From Sphingomonas sp. NFR15 (lineage in GTDB: Bacteria > Pseudomonadota > Alphaproteobacteria > Sphingomonadales > Sphingomonadaceae), in assembly GCF_900103265.1 (NCBI RefSeq), contig NZ_FMWX01000009.1:90209-154208 (forward strand): DNA of 64,000 nucleotides, written 5' to 3'. The stretch's first letter is position 1; each line of letters starts with the position of its first letter. The notes beneath the pieces are model-generated. The model searched no databases. It saw only the letters and a list, made by a program, of their open reading frames with translations, and was not told the origin of the DNA. This document shows positions 1-8,127 of the stretch, in pieces. The position numbers and the translations under genes are program-made.

Positions 1-1203
1 CTTGGCTTCGAGGTTGACGCGGACCGCCTCGAAGAACTGCTCGGTGGTCATCCAGGCCTGGTTCGGGCCGATCAGCAGCGCCAGATCCTTCGTCATCTTG
101 CCGCTCTCGACGGTCTCGATGCAGACCTTCTCCAGCGTCTCGGCGAACTTGGTGACTTCCGGCGTTCCGTCGAACTTGCCGCGGTAGATCAGGCCGCGCG
201 TCCAGGCGAAGATCGACGCGATCGGATTGGTCGAGGTCGCCTTGCCCTGTTCGTGCATGCGGAAGTGGCGCGTGACGGTGCCGTGCGCCGCCTCGGCCTC
301 GACGGTCTTGCCATCGGGCGTCAGCAGCACCGAGGTCATCAAGCCGAGCGAGCCGAAGCCTTGGGCGACCTGATCCGACTGGACGTCGCCGTCATAGTTC
401 TTGCACGCCCAGACGAACTCGCCGCTCCACTTGAGCGCCGAGGCGACCATGTCGTCGATCAGGCGGTGCTCATAGGTGATGCCGGCTTCCTGGAACTTGT
501 CCTTGAACTCGGTCTCATACACTTCGGCGAACAGATCCTTGAAGCGGCCGTCATAGGCCTTGAGGATGGTGTTCTTGGTCGACAGGTACACCGGCCACTT
601 GAGGTTGAGGCCGTAGTGCATTGAGGCGCGCGCAAAATCGCGGATCGAATCGTCGAGGTTGTACATCGCGAGCGCGACACCGGGCGACGGGAAATCGAAC
701 ACTTCGCGGTCGATCTTGGTGCCGTCAGCACCGTCGAACACGAGGCGCAGCTTGCCGGGGCCGGGGACGAGGAAATCGGTCGCGCGATACTGATCGCCGA
801 ACGCGTGGCGGCCGACGACGATCGGTTTGGTCCAGCCCGGGATCAGGCGCGGGACGTTGGAGATGACGATCGGCTCGCGGAAGATCGTGCCGCCGAGGAT
901 GTTGCGGATCGTGCCGTTGGGCGACTTCCACATCTGCTTGAGGCCGAATTCCTCGACGCGCGCTTCATCCGGGGTGATCGTCGCGCACTTCACGCCGACA
1001 CCATATTTCTGGATCGCCTTGGCGCTATCGATCGTGATCTGATCGTTCGTCTCGTCGCGCTTCTGTACGCCGAGGTCGTAATATTCGAGATCGATGTCGA
1101 GATAGGGGAGGATGAGCCGCTCGCGGATCCACTGCCAGATAATCCGCGTCATCTCGTCGCCGTCGATTTCCACGACGGGCGTCTTCACCTTGATCTTCGC
1201 CAT
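1..1203 (-). CDS. icd: NADP-dependent isocitrate dehydrogenase (3' end outside window)
   Basis: Oxidatively decarboxylates isocitrate to 2-oxoglutarate in the TCA cycle, producing NADPH. The minus-strand reading starts at ATG 1203 (MAKIKVKTPVVEIDGDEMTR) with a purine-rich stretch upstream, and 401 codons are present before the left edge. The protein resembles the homodimeric type II enzyme shared by eukaryotes and alphaproteobacteria (about 405 aa), with the metal/substrate segments IDGDEMTRIIW near the start and DDMVASALKWSGEFVWACKN in the middle. Only a few C-terminal residues should be missing. It is transcribed away from psd and stands apart from the genes to its right. Identification is firm. 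Confidence 0.95.
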   Translation of the reverse strand, partial: MAKIKVKTPVVEIDGDEMTRIIWQWIRERLILPYLDIDLEYYDLGVQKRDETNDQITIDSAKAIQKYGVGVKCATITPDEARVEEFGLKQMWKSPNGTIRNILGGTIFREPIVISNVPRLIPGWTKPIVVGRHAFGDQYRATDFLVPGPGKLRLVFDGADGTKIDREVFDFPSPGVALAMYNLDDSIRDFARASMHYGLNLKWPVYLSTKNTILKAYDGRFKDLFAEVYETEFKDKFQEAGITYEHRLIDDMVASALKWSGEFVWACKNYDGDVQSDQVAQGFGSLGLMTSVLLTPDGKTVEAEAAHGTVTRHFRMHEQGKATSTNPIASIFAWTRGLIYRGKFDGTPEVTKFAETLEKVCIETVESGKMTKDLALLIGPNQAWMTTEQFFEAVRVNLEAK

Positions 1204-1327
1204 TTTGTCTCTCTTGTGCAGGAGGAGTTTGGCGATGCGTCTAGGAGCAAGCCCGCGCGGGATCAACCACCGCCGACGGTCGCGGCGGTGATTGTGTTGG
1301 CCGGCGCGGCGGCGTAGGTCTGCGGCC

Positions 1328-2056
1328 ATGCCTTCGCTCGAAAAACCCGAAATCGCCACCTCTACCGTCAAATGGCGGTTCGCCGACATGCACCCGGAGG
1401 GGCGCAAATATGTGCTGATCGCCGCAGCGCTCACCTTCGCGGTGTGGCTGTTCGTGCCGATCCTGACCTGGCCGATGATCGCGGTGACCGCATGGGTCGC
1501 CTTGTTCTTCCGCGATCCGATCCGTGTGACCCCCCAAGCCGAGGGGCTGGTGATCGCGCCTGCCGACGGTCTCATCACGATGATCGAGCGCGTGCCCGTG
1601 CCACGCGAGATCGCCGGACCCGGCGGTCTCGGCGACCTGCCGCTGGTGCGGGTCTCGATCTTCATGTCGGTGTTCGACGTCCACATCAATCGGACGCCGA
1701 TCGCTGGAACGATTCGCCAGGTCGTCTATATCTCGGGCAAATTCCTCAATGCCGATCTCGACAAGGCGAGCGAGGAGAACGAGCGCCAGCACATCGTCGT
1801 AGAGGATCGGGACGGCCGCCGGATCGGCTTCACCCAGATCGCGGGGCTGGTCGCGCGGCGGATCGTCCCCTTCGTCAAGAGCGGGGACATGGTCGCACGC
1901 GGGCAGCGGATCGGGCTGATCCGCTTCGGCAGTCGCGTCGATGTCTACCTGCCCGACGATTGCGCCTGTCAGGTCGCGCTCGGCCAGCGCAGCATCGCGG
2001 GCGAGACGGTGCTCGGCCGGGTTGGCGGCATTGTCGCAACCGGCATCTCGCAGTGA
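1328..2056 (+). CDS. psd: Phosphatidylserine decarboxylase proenzyme, short form
   Basis: Converts phosphatidylserine to phosphatidylethanolamine at the inner membrane using a pyruvoyl cofactor made by self-cleavage. The 242-residue protein has an N-terminal hydrophobic stretch (about 35-60) and the cleavage context IRFGSRVDVYLP, placing Gly201-Ser202 as the processing site. The GSR form is characteristic of the short bacterial class. ATG 1328 (MPSLEKPEIA) is preferred over an upstream TTG because the family begins near here. pssA, which makes its substrate, follows after 27 bp, so the pair should be co-transcribed. Confidence 0.93.
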   Translation: MPSLEKPEIATSTVKWRFADMHPEGRKYVLIAAALTFAVWLFVPILTWPMIAVTAWVALFFRDPIRVTPQAEGLVIAPADGLITMIERVPVPREIAGPGGLGDLPLVRVSIFMSVFDVHINRTPIAGTIRQVVYISGKFLNADLDKASEENERQHIVVEDRDGRRIGFTQIAGLVARRIVPFVKSGDMVARGQRIGLIRFGSRVDVYLPDDCACQVALGQRSIAGETVLGRVGGIVATGISQ

Positions 2057-2083
2057 TTCACACCGCCAAGGCATTGCGTTAGG

Positions 2084-2896
2084 ATGCGGCGCCCACTCCG
2101 CCGCACGCGGCGCGGCCTGCCGTTGCGGGCGGTCGCGCCCAACGCCGTCACGGCGCTGGCGCTGTGCTTCGGGCTGACAGGCATTCGCTACGCGATCTCG
2201 TCGGACTGGGAAGCGGCCGTGACGATGATCATGATCGCGAGCGTGCTCGACGGGCTCGACGGGACGGTCGCGCGGCTGGTGCGCGGCGAAAGCCGGTTCG
2301 GCGCCGAACTCGATTCGCTGTCGGATGCGGTTTCTTTCGGGGTGTCGCCAGCGGTGATCCTCTACCTCTGGTCGCTCAAGGATGCGCCGCGCGTCGGCTG
2401 GCTATGCGCGATGGTGTTCGCGGTATTCTGCGCATTGCGCCTCGCGCGCTTCAACGCCGCGATCGACCTCAGAGAGCAACCGCATAAGTCGGCTGGCTTT
2501 CTCACCGGCGCGCCCGCGCCAGCCGGTGCCGCGCTGGCGATGTTGCCGATGTACCTCTGGTTCTGGACCGGCGAACCCTGGTTCCGCTCGCCGGCGATAG
2601 TACTGCCCTGGGTCGCGCTGATGGCGACGCTGATGGTGTCGAGCGTCGCGACCTTTAGTTGGGGATCGCTCAAGCTTCGCGATCACATCCGCTTCGAGGC
2701 GATCGCGGTCGTCGTGTTGCTTGGCGCCGCGCTGATCTCGGCGCCGTGGCACACCCTGTCAGCCTTGTGCGTGTGCTATCTCGCGACGCTGCCGTTCAGC
2801 ATCGCCGCCTATCGGCGCATCAAGCGGCTTCGCGAAACGACGCAGGCCGGATCTGCCGTGCCGATTGCACGCGCGCCCGCAGGCGACGATCGCTGA
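2084..2896 (+). CDS. pssA: CDP-diacylglycerol--serine O-phosphatidyltransferase
   Basis: Makes phosphatidylserine from CDP-diacylglycerol and serine, the step before psd; its lipid substrate comes from CdsA, encoded 5 kb downstream. The 270-residue membrane protein carries the CDP-alcohol phosphatidyltransferase signature as DGLDGTVAR followed by GAELDSLSD, with the conserved Asp residues and the usual spacing, near residues 50-75. Several hydrophobic helices follow. The N-terminus is basic (MRRPLRRTRRG), as in short type II PssA proteins. The last 77 bp overlap a small gene on the other strand. Confidence 0.93.
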   Translation: MRRPLRRTRRGLPLRAVAPNAVTALALCFGLTGIRYAISSDWEAAVTMIMIASVLDGLDGTVARLVRGESRFGAELDSLSDAVSFGVSPAVILYLWSLKDAPRVGWLCAMVFAVFCALRLARFNAAIDLREQPHKSAGFLTGAPAPAGAALAMLPMYLWFWTGEPWFRSPAIVLPWVALMATLMVSSVATFSWGSLKLRDHIRFEAIAVVVLLGAALISAPWHTLSALCVCYLATLPFSIAAYRRIKRLRETTQAGSAVPIARAPAGDDR

Positions 2897-3047
2897 CCAC
2901 GACGAATGGCTCGGGTGAGACCATCTCGACCTCGCCACGCAGCAGCGCGGCGATACGCGGCAAGGCTGGTACGAGGGTGAAAGCGAAAACCCAAACGGCC
3001 GCCGTGAACGCCGCGGCGAAGACCATGCAATCGAGAATTGCGACCAT
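2820..3047 (-). CDS. Small single-span membrane protein, function unknown
   Basis: I do not recognise the family. The 75-residue product begins MVAILDCMVFAAAFTAAVWV, giving one transmembrane helix at about residues 5-27, followed by a short basic cytoplasmic tail. A good ribosome-binding site (AGGAAG) lies 7 nt before ATG 3047, which argues for a real gene rather than a mirror frame. It is convergent with pssA and overlaps the pssA 3' end by 77 bp. It may be an accessory membrane protein, but no role can be read from the sequence. Confidence 0.5.
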   Translation of the reverse strand: MVAILDCMVFAAAFTAAVWVFAFTLVPALPRIAALLRGEVEMVSPEPFVVVSDRRLRARVQSARQIRPASFREAA

Positions 3048-3162
3048 TGCTCAACTTCCTGTTTACGCGCGAAGTCGAAGATCAGAAAGCTTCAGGCCCC
3101 GGCGATGTTCCACGTACCGCTGATGAGCGCGTTATGTTCCATGTTTGTACCGTTCGTCAAGC

Positions 3163-3191
3163 TTGATTTTGCGGGAAAGCTCGGCTAACGG
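3163..3191 (+). promoter_or_regulatory. Candidate sigma-70 promoter for rpsB-tsf
   Basis: TTGATT at 3163-3168 and TAACGG at 3186-3191 are separated by 17 bp, about 100 bp before the rpsB start. The spacing is ideal and the -35 element is good; the -10 is weaker, as is usual for high-GC alphaproteobacteria. Predicted by eye only. Confidence 0.4.
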
Positions 3192-3210
3192 AGCCGCCTT
3201 CACACCGCAT

Positions 3211-3265
3211 GGGAAGCACATACACCGGTGTCCGGAGGGTTCCCCTCATGGATGACTCGCTTCCC
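3211..3265 (+). promoter_or_regulatory. Structured rpsB leader, possible S2 autoregulatory RNA
   Basis: Between the candidate promoter and the rpsB ribosome-binding site, GGGAAGC (3211-3217) can pair with GCTTCCC (3259-3265). The loop so formed encloses a 10-bp palindrome ACACCGGTGT at 3222-3231. Structured rpsB leaders that bind S2 are known in several bacterial groups; that this is one is inference from position and pairing. Confidence 0.4.
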
Positions 3266-3292
3266 AGAGGCACAACCGGAAAGGAATATCTT

Positions 3293-4135
3293 ATGGCGGC
3301 ACCTGTCGTCTCCATGCAGCAATTGCTCGAAACGGGCGCGCACTTCGGCCACCAGACCCACCGCTGGAACCCGAAGATGAAGCCCTACATCTTCGGCGAC
3401 CGCAATGGCGTCCACATTCTCGACCTCTCGCAGACCGTGCCGCTGCTCGCGCGCGCGCTCGAGTTCATCAGCGCATCGACCGCCGCTGGCGGCAAGGTGC
3501 TGTTCGTCGGCACCAAGCGCCAGGCGCAGGAGCCGGTGGCGGACGCGGCCCGCCGTGCCGGCCAGCACTTCGTCAACCATCGCTGGCTGGGCGGCATGCT
3601 CACCAACTGGAAGACGATCTCGAACTCGATCAAGCGCATGAAGGCGCTCGAAGAGCAGCTTTCGGGCGACACGCACGGCCTCACCAAGAAGGAAGTGCTC
3701 CAGCTCACCCGCGAGAAGGACAAGCTCGAACTGTCGCTCGGCGGCATCCGCGACATGGGCGGCATCCCCGACGTGATGTTCGTGATCGACGCGAACAAGG
3801 AAGAGCTGGCGATCAAGGAAGCCAACACGCTCGGCATCCCGGTCGTCGCGATCCTCGATTCGAACGTCTCGCCGGACGGTATCGCGTTCCCGGTGCCGGC
3901 GAACGACGACGCGAGCCGCGCCATCCGCCTGTACTGTGAAGCGGTCGCAATCGCCGCGACCCGTGGCGGTCATGAGCAGGTCGCGCGCCGCGGCGTCGAT
4001 TTCGGCGCGATGGAGCGTCCGCCGGTCGAGGAAGCGCTGACGGTCGAGACGCCGGCCGCCGAGCCGGGCGACGTTCCGCCGGTCGCGCCTGAAGTCGAAA
4101 TGGCTGCCGAGTCCGAGCGCCAGCTCGACGCCTGA
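3293..4135 (+). CDS. rpsB: 30S ribosomal protein S2
   Basis: Small-subunit protein needed for late 30S assembly and S1 docking. The start ATG 3293 (MAAPVVSMQQLLETGAHFGH) follows AAAGGAA. The family blocks THRWNPKMKPYIFG and RWLGGMLTNWKTI are present. At 280 residues it is longer than the E. coli protein (about 240) because of an acidic, Pro/Glu/Val-rich C-terminal tail from about residue 235, a common alphaproteobacterial feature. An upstream in-frame start at 3209 would add 28 residues unlike S2 and was rejected. tsf follows after an intercistronic hairpin. Confidence 0.97.
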   Translation: MAAPVVSMQQLLETGAHFGHQTHRWNPKMKPYIFGDRNGVHILDLSQTVPLLARALEFISASTAAGGKVLFVGTKRQAQEPVADAARRAGQHFVNHRWLGGMLTNWKTISNSIKRMKALEEQLSGDTHGLTKKEVLQLTREKDKLELSLGGIRDMGGIPDVMFVIDANKEELAIKEANTLGIPVVAILDSNVSPDGIAFPVPANDDASRAIRLYCEAVAIAATRGGHEQVARRGVDFGAMERPPVEEALTVETPAAEPGDVPPVAPEVEMAAESERQLDA

Positions 4136-4155
4136 GCGTCGTTGAACTGACATAT

Positions 4156-4189
4156 GGACGGGGTAGGGCGCGGCCCTATCCCGTCCTTT
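4156..4189 (+). terminator. Intercistronic hairpin between rpsB and tsf (attenuator-like)
   Basis: GGACGGGGTAGGG (4156-4168) pairs with CCCTATCCCGTCC (4174-4186), 13 bp with one G-U pair around a CGCGG loop, followed by TTT. The run of T is short, so partial termination or a processing/stability hairpin is more likely than complete termination. It would allow S2 and EF-Ts to be made in different amounts from one transcript. Confidence 0.55.
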
Positions 4190-4221
4190 CCCATATCTGC
4201 AAAAGCCAAGAGGAATTCGAG

Positions 4222-5160
4222 ATGGCCGATATCACAGCCGCTGCGGTGAAAGACCTGCGCGAAAAGAGCGGCGCGGGCATGATGGATTGCAAGAAGGCGC
4301 TCACCGAAGCCGCCGGCGATCTGGATGCCGCGATGGATTGGCTGCGCGCCAAGGGCCTCGCCGCTGCCGCCAAGAAGTCGAGCCGCACCGCGGCCGAAGG
4401 TCTCGTCGGCGTGGAAGTGGCCGGCACCAAGGGCGCGGCGGTCGAAGTGAATTCGGAGACCGATTTCGTTGCCAAGAACGTCCAGTTCCAGACGTTCGTG
4501 CGCGATGTCGTGTCAGTCGCGCTCGAAATGGGCGACGATCTCGACACGATCAAGGCGACCTCGCTCGGCGAGAAGACCGTCGAGGAGACGCTCGTCACCA
4601 ACATCGCCACGATCGGCGAGAACCAGGCGATCCGTCGCGCCAAGCGGCTGGAAGTCTCGGCCGGCGCGGTCGTGCCGTACATCCACAACGCACAGGCGCC
4701 CGGCCTCGGCAAGATCGGGGTGCTCGTCGCGCTGGAGAGCCAAGCGGGCGCGGATGTGCTCGAGCCGCTCGGCAAGCAGATCGCGATGCACATCGCCGCC
4801 GCGTTCCCGCTGGCGCTGAATGCCGACGGGATCGACCCCGCCATCGTGGAGCGCGAAGCCGCGATCGCCAAGGAGAAGAATGCCGACAAGATCGCCGGCA
4901 AGCCGCCCGAGGTCGCCGAGAAGATCATCCGCGGTCCGGTCGACAAGTTCCTGCGCGAGAATGCCCTGCTTACCCAGGCATTCGTGATGGACGGCAAGAC
5001 GCCGGTCCAGGACGTCGTCGCCGCCGCGGCCAAGGCGGCGGGCACGGCAATCGTGCTCAAGGACTATGTGCGCTTCCAGCTCGGTGAAGGCATCGAGAAG
5101 GAAGTCAGCGACTTCGCGGCCGAAGTCGCCGCCGCCTCGGGCGTTCCCGCCAAGGCGTAA
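4222..5160 (+). CDS. tsf: Translation elongation factor Ts
   Basis: Guanine-nucleotide exchange factor for EF-Tu. The N-terminal UBA-like segment (MADITAAAVKDLREKSGAGM, then MDCKKAL) and the conserved core EVNSETDFVAKN and MHIAAAFPLAL identify it. The length of 312 residues is normal. Start ATG 4222 follows AAGAGGAATTC. It lies downstream of rpsB in the conserved bacterial order and is followed by a strong terminator, so rpsB-tsf forms its own unit. Confidence 0.97.
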   Translation: MADITAAAVKDLREKSGAGMMDCKKALTEAAGDLDAAMDWLRAKGLAAAAKKSSRTAAEGLVGVEVAGTKGAAVEVNSETDFVAKNVQFQTFVRDVVSVALEMGDDLDTIKATSLGEKTVEETLVTNIATIGENQAIRRAKRLEVSAGAVVPYIHNAQAPGLGKIGVLVALESQAGADVLEPLGKQIAMHIAAAFPLALNADGIDPAIVEREAAIAKEKNADKIAGKPPEVAEKIIRGPVDKFLRENALLTQAFVMDGKTPVQDVVAAAAKAAGTAIVLKDYVRFQLGEGIEKEVSDFAAEVAAASGVPAKA

Positions 5161-5168
5161 CGCTCCAC

Positions 5169-5205
5169 GCCACCCGCCGCCGATCATCGGCGGCGGGTGG
5201 CTTTT
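5169..5205 (+). terminator. Rho-independent terminator after tsf
   Basis: A perfect inverted repeat, GCCACCCGCCGCCGAT and its complement meeting at the centre (5169-5201), is followed by TTTT at 5202-5205. The very GC-rich stem starts 9 bp after the tsf stop codon. It separates rpsB-tsf from the pyrH run. Confidence 0.8.
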
Positions 5206-5313
5206 ATCGTCTGCGCGACAAGACGATATGTTCTGCGTGGTTTCCGCGCTTCCAATCGCGAAGGGCCGCGACTAAGGTCCGCGCGCACCCGCCCCTCAGC
5301 ATGATGGAATCCC

Positions 5314-6039
5314 GTGAGCGATCCTAGGTTCAAACGCATCCTGTTGAAATTGTCGGGCGAAGTCCTGATGGGCGAGGGAGGGCTGGCGATCGATCCCGCC
5401 GTTACCGCCCGCGTTGCCGGCGAGATCGCCGATGCCCGCGCTGCCGGGTATGAATTGTGCGTCGTCGTAGGCGGCGGCAACATCTTCCGCGGATTGTCCG
5501 CCGCCGCCAAAGGCATCGAGCGCGCGACCGCCGACTATATGGGCATGCTCGCGACCGTGATGAACGCGCTTGCAGTGCAGAATGCGCTCGAGCAGATCGG
5601 CGTCGATACCCGCGTGCAGTCGGCTATCCCGATGCAGTCAGTGTGCGAGCCCTTCATCCGCCGGCGCGCCGAACGGCATCTCGAAAAGGGCCGGGTGGTG
5701 ATCTTCGCCGCAGGTGTCGGCAGCCCGTTCTTCACGACCGACAGCGGCGCCGCCCTGCGGGCTGCGGAAATGAAGTGCGACGCGTTGTTCAAGGGCACGT
5801 CGGTTGACGGCGTCTATGACGCCGACCCGAAGAAGGTGCCTACAGCAAAGCGTTATGAAACGGTGACTTACAGCACGGTTCTGGCGCAGGATCTCAAGGT
5901 GATGGACGCGAGCGCCATCGCGCTTTGCCGCGACAACAATATCCCGATCGTCGTATTCAACATCCGCGAGCATGGCAATCTCGCCGCCGTCCTGCGGGGC
6001 GAGGGTGTGTCGACGGTCGTTCAGGCTCAAGGAGAATAA
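5314..6039 (+). CDS. pyrH: Uridylate kinase (UMP kinase)
   Basis: Phosphorylates UMP to UDP. The 241-residue protein has the amino-acid-kinase fold signatures: FKRILLKLSGEVLMG at the start, the glycine-rich VVVGGGNIFRG, and TDSGAALRAAEM. GTG 5314 starts the reading (MSDPRFKRI). The gene is first in the run with frr two bp downstream, the classic pyrH-frr pair; a promoter should lie in 5206-5313, but none is obvious. Confidence 0.96.
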   Translation: MSDPRFKRILLKLSGEVLMGEGGLAIDPAVTARVAGEIADARAAGYELCVVVGGGNIFRGLSAAAKGIERATADYMGMLATVMNALAVQNALEQIGVDTRVQSAIPMQSVCEPFIRRRAERHLEKGRVVIFAAGVGSPFFTTDSGAALRAAEMKCDALFKGTSVDGVYDADPKKVPTAKRYETVTYSTVLAQDLKVMDASAIALCRDNNIPIVVFNIREHGNLAAVLRGEGVSTVVQAQGE

Positions 6040-6041
6040 GC

Positions 6042-6599
6042 ATGGCCGCCTATGACAAGGCCGATCTCGAACGCCGCATGGCGGGCAGCGTCGAAGCGCT
6101 GAAGCATGACCTCGGTGGCCTGCGCACCGGTCGCGCCTCGGCCTCGTTGCTCGATCCGGTCACGGTCGAGGTATATGGGTCGCACATGCCGCTCACCACG
6201 ATTGCAACCGTGTCGGTGCCCGAGCCGCGCATGATCTCGGTTCAGGTTTGGGACAAGGGCAACGTCGGCCCGGCCGACAAGGCGATCCGCTCGGCCGGGC
6301 TCGGCCTCAACCCCATCGTCGATGGTCAGACCTTGCGCCTGCCGATCCCGGACCTGACCGAGGAGCGCCGCAAGGAGCTCGCCAAGCTCGCCGGAAAATA
6401 TGCCGAAGGCGCGCGCATCGCCGCGCGCAACGTGCGCCGTGATGGCATGGACAGCCTCAAGGCCGATGAGAAGAAGGGCCTGATCTCCGAGGACGAGCGC
6501 AAACGCCACGAAACCGAGGTGCAGAAGCTCACCGACGCGACGATCGCCGATATCGACGCGGCGGCGGCGGCAAAGGAAAAGGAAATCCTCGGCAAGTGA
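6042..6599 (+). CDS. frr: Ribosome recycling factor
   Basis: With EF-G it splits post-termination ribosomes. The 185-residue product has the family's three-helix-bundle signatures, notably LRTGRASASLLDPVTVEVYG near residue 25 and VRRDGMDSLK near residue 130. AAGGAG precedes ATG 6042 and overlaps the end of pyrH. The last four bases form a GTGA overlap with uppS. Confidence 0.97.
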   Translation: MAAYDKADLERRMAGSVEALKHDLGGLRTGRASASLLDPVTVEVYGSHMPLTTIATVSVPEPRMISVQVWDKGNVGPADKAIRSAGLGLNPIVDGQTLRLPIPDLTEERRKELAKLAGKYAEGARIAARNVRRDGMDSLKADEKKGLISEDERKRHETEVQKLTDATIADIDAAAAAKEKEILGK

Positions 6600-7336
6600 G
6601 CACCCGGCCTGCCCCGGTTGCGCGGATGGCCGATGGTGGAGCGGTGCCCCGCCATGTCGCGATCATCATGGACGGCAATGGCCGCTGGGCCAAGAAGCGC
6701 TTCCTGCCGCGCGTCGCGGGCCATAAGGCGGGTATCGACGCGGTCCGCCGGGTGACGCGCGCCGCGCGCGCGATGGGCATAGACGCACTGACGCTCTACG
6801 CCTTCTCGTCCGAAAATTGGCGGCGCCCGGAGGATGAGATCAGCGACCTGATGGCGTTGATGCGCGTCTTCATCCGCTCCGACCTCGATGAACTGGTTCG
6901 CGAGAATGTGCGCCTGCGGGTGATCGGCGATTACCGCCGATTCTCGCCCGACCTGGTCGTGATGGTCGATGACGCGATCGCGCGGACGGCGTCGAACACC
7001 GGGCCGATCCTCGCCGTCGCGCTCAATTACGGATCGCAGTCCGAACTCGCCAGTATCGCGCGCCGGCTCGCCGAGCGGGCGGTGCGGGGCGAACTCGATC
7101 CCGCGACGATCGACACCGGGCTGATCGAATCGCAACTCGACACGCACGATTTGCCGCCGCTCGACCTGCTCATCCGCACCTCGGGCGAGGTTCGGCTGTC
7201 GAACTTCCTGTTGTGGCAGGCGGCTTATGCCGAACTGTTGTTCACCGAGACCTTGTGGCCCGATTTCGACGGTGACGCGCTGGCGGACGCGGTCGCGATT
7301 TTCGGTCAGCGCCAGCGCCGGTTCGGGGGCTTGTGA
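6596..7336 (+). CDS. uppS: Undecaprenyl diphosphate synthase
   Basis: cis-Prenyltransferase that builds the C55 lipid carrier for peptidoglycan and polysaccharide export. The catalytic block HVAIIMDGNGRWAKKR, with the Mg2+-binding Asp, lies near residues 18-33, and the later LLIRTSGEVRLSNFLLWQ block is also present. GTG 6596 overlaps the frr stop by 4 bp (GTGA); ATG 6626 is a possible later start. Length of 246 aa is normal. cdsA overlaps its end in the same manner. Confidence 0.96.
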   Translation: MSTRPAPVARMADGGAVPRHVAIIMDGNGRWAKKRFLPRVAGHKAGIDAVRRVTRAARAMGIDALTLYAFSSENWRRPEDEISDLMALMRVFIRSDLDELVRENVRLRVIGDYRRFSPDLVVMVDDAIARTASNTGPILAVALNYGSQSELASIARRLAERAVRGELDPATIDTGLIESQLDTHDLPPLDLLIRTSGEVRLSNFLLWQAAYAELLFTETLWPDFDGDALADAVAIFGQRQRRFGGL

Positions 7337-8127
7337 AAGAGACCGGGGCGCCTAAGCGGCCCTCCGAACTCGCGCTGCGAACGATCGTCGGCATCGCGCT
7401 GATCGCGGTCGCGCTGGGCGCTATCATCGCCGGCGATTTCGTGTTCTGGCTCGTATGCGTGACGCTCGGCGTGCTGATGATGGCCGAATGGGCCGATCTT
7501 CAAGCGACGCCCGCCGCGACCAAGCGGCTTGCGCAACTCGCGTTGTTCGTCCCCTTGTCGGTGATGGCGCCGATCATGGCGGGGCCGAGTTTCTTCACGC
7601 TTGGCTTGCTGGCGGGGGCCGGCTTTTTCATCGTGATCGTCACGCAACGCCCGATGCTGGCGGTGGGGGCGATCTACGTCGGGCTGCCGACACTCGCGCT
7701 GCTGGTGATCCGCGAGCAGAAGGATGGCATCGTCTTCACGCTATGGGTGCTGGCGCTGGTGTGGGCGTGCGATATCGGCGCGTATGCGGCGGGCCGCTTG
7801 ATCGGCGGGCCGAAGCTCGCACCTGCGATCAGTCCCAACAAGACCTGGGCGGGGTTGCTCGGCGGGATGGCGATGGCGGCCCTGTTCGGCATGTTCATGC
7901 ATGCGATGTACGGCCTGCCGCTTCGGCTCACCCTCGCCACGCCGTTCCTCGCGGTGATCGCACAAGGGGGGGATCTCTATGAAAGCTGGCTTAAGCGCCG
8001 TGCTGGCGTGAAGGATAGCGGCAGCATTTTTCCCGGCCACGGCGGCGTGCTAGACCGGCTCGACGGGCTGGTGCCCGTGGCGCCCGTGGCAGCGTTTCTG
8101 GTCATTTTTCCGAGATTTTATTCCTGA
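7333..8127 (+). CDS. cdsA: Phosphatidate cytidylyltransferase
   Basis: Makes CDP-diacylglycerol from CTP and phosphatidate in the inner membrane, feeding PssA. The 264-residue protein is strongly hydrophobic, and its C-terminal third carries the family signature SPNKTWAGLLGG and later KDSGSIFPGHGGVLDRLDGL. GTG 7333 overlaps the uppS stop (GTGA); the gene's own stop overlaps dxr (TGATG). Translational coupling throughout is likely. Confidence 0.95.
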   Translation: MKETGAPKRPSELALRTIVGIALIAVALGAIIAGDFVFWLVCVTLGVLMMAEWADLQATPAATKRLAQLALFVPLSVMAPIMAGPSFFTLGLLAGAGFFIVIVTQRPMLAVGAIYVGLPTLALLVIREQKDGIVFTLWVLALVWACDIGAYAAGRLIGGPKLAPAISPNKTWAGLLGGMAMAALFGMFMHAMYGLPLRLTLATPFLAVIAQGGDLYESWLKRRAGVKDSGSIFPGHGGVLDRLDGLVPVAPVAAFLVIFPRFYS

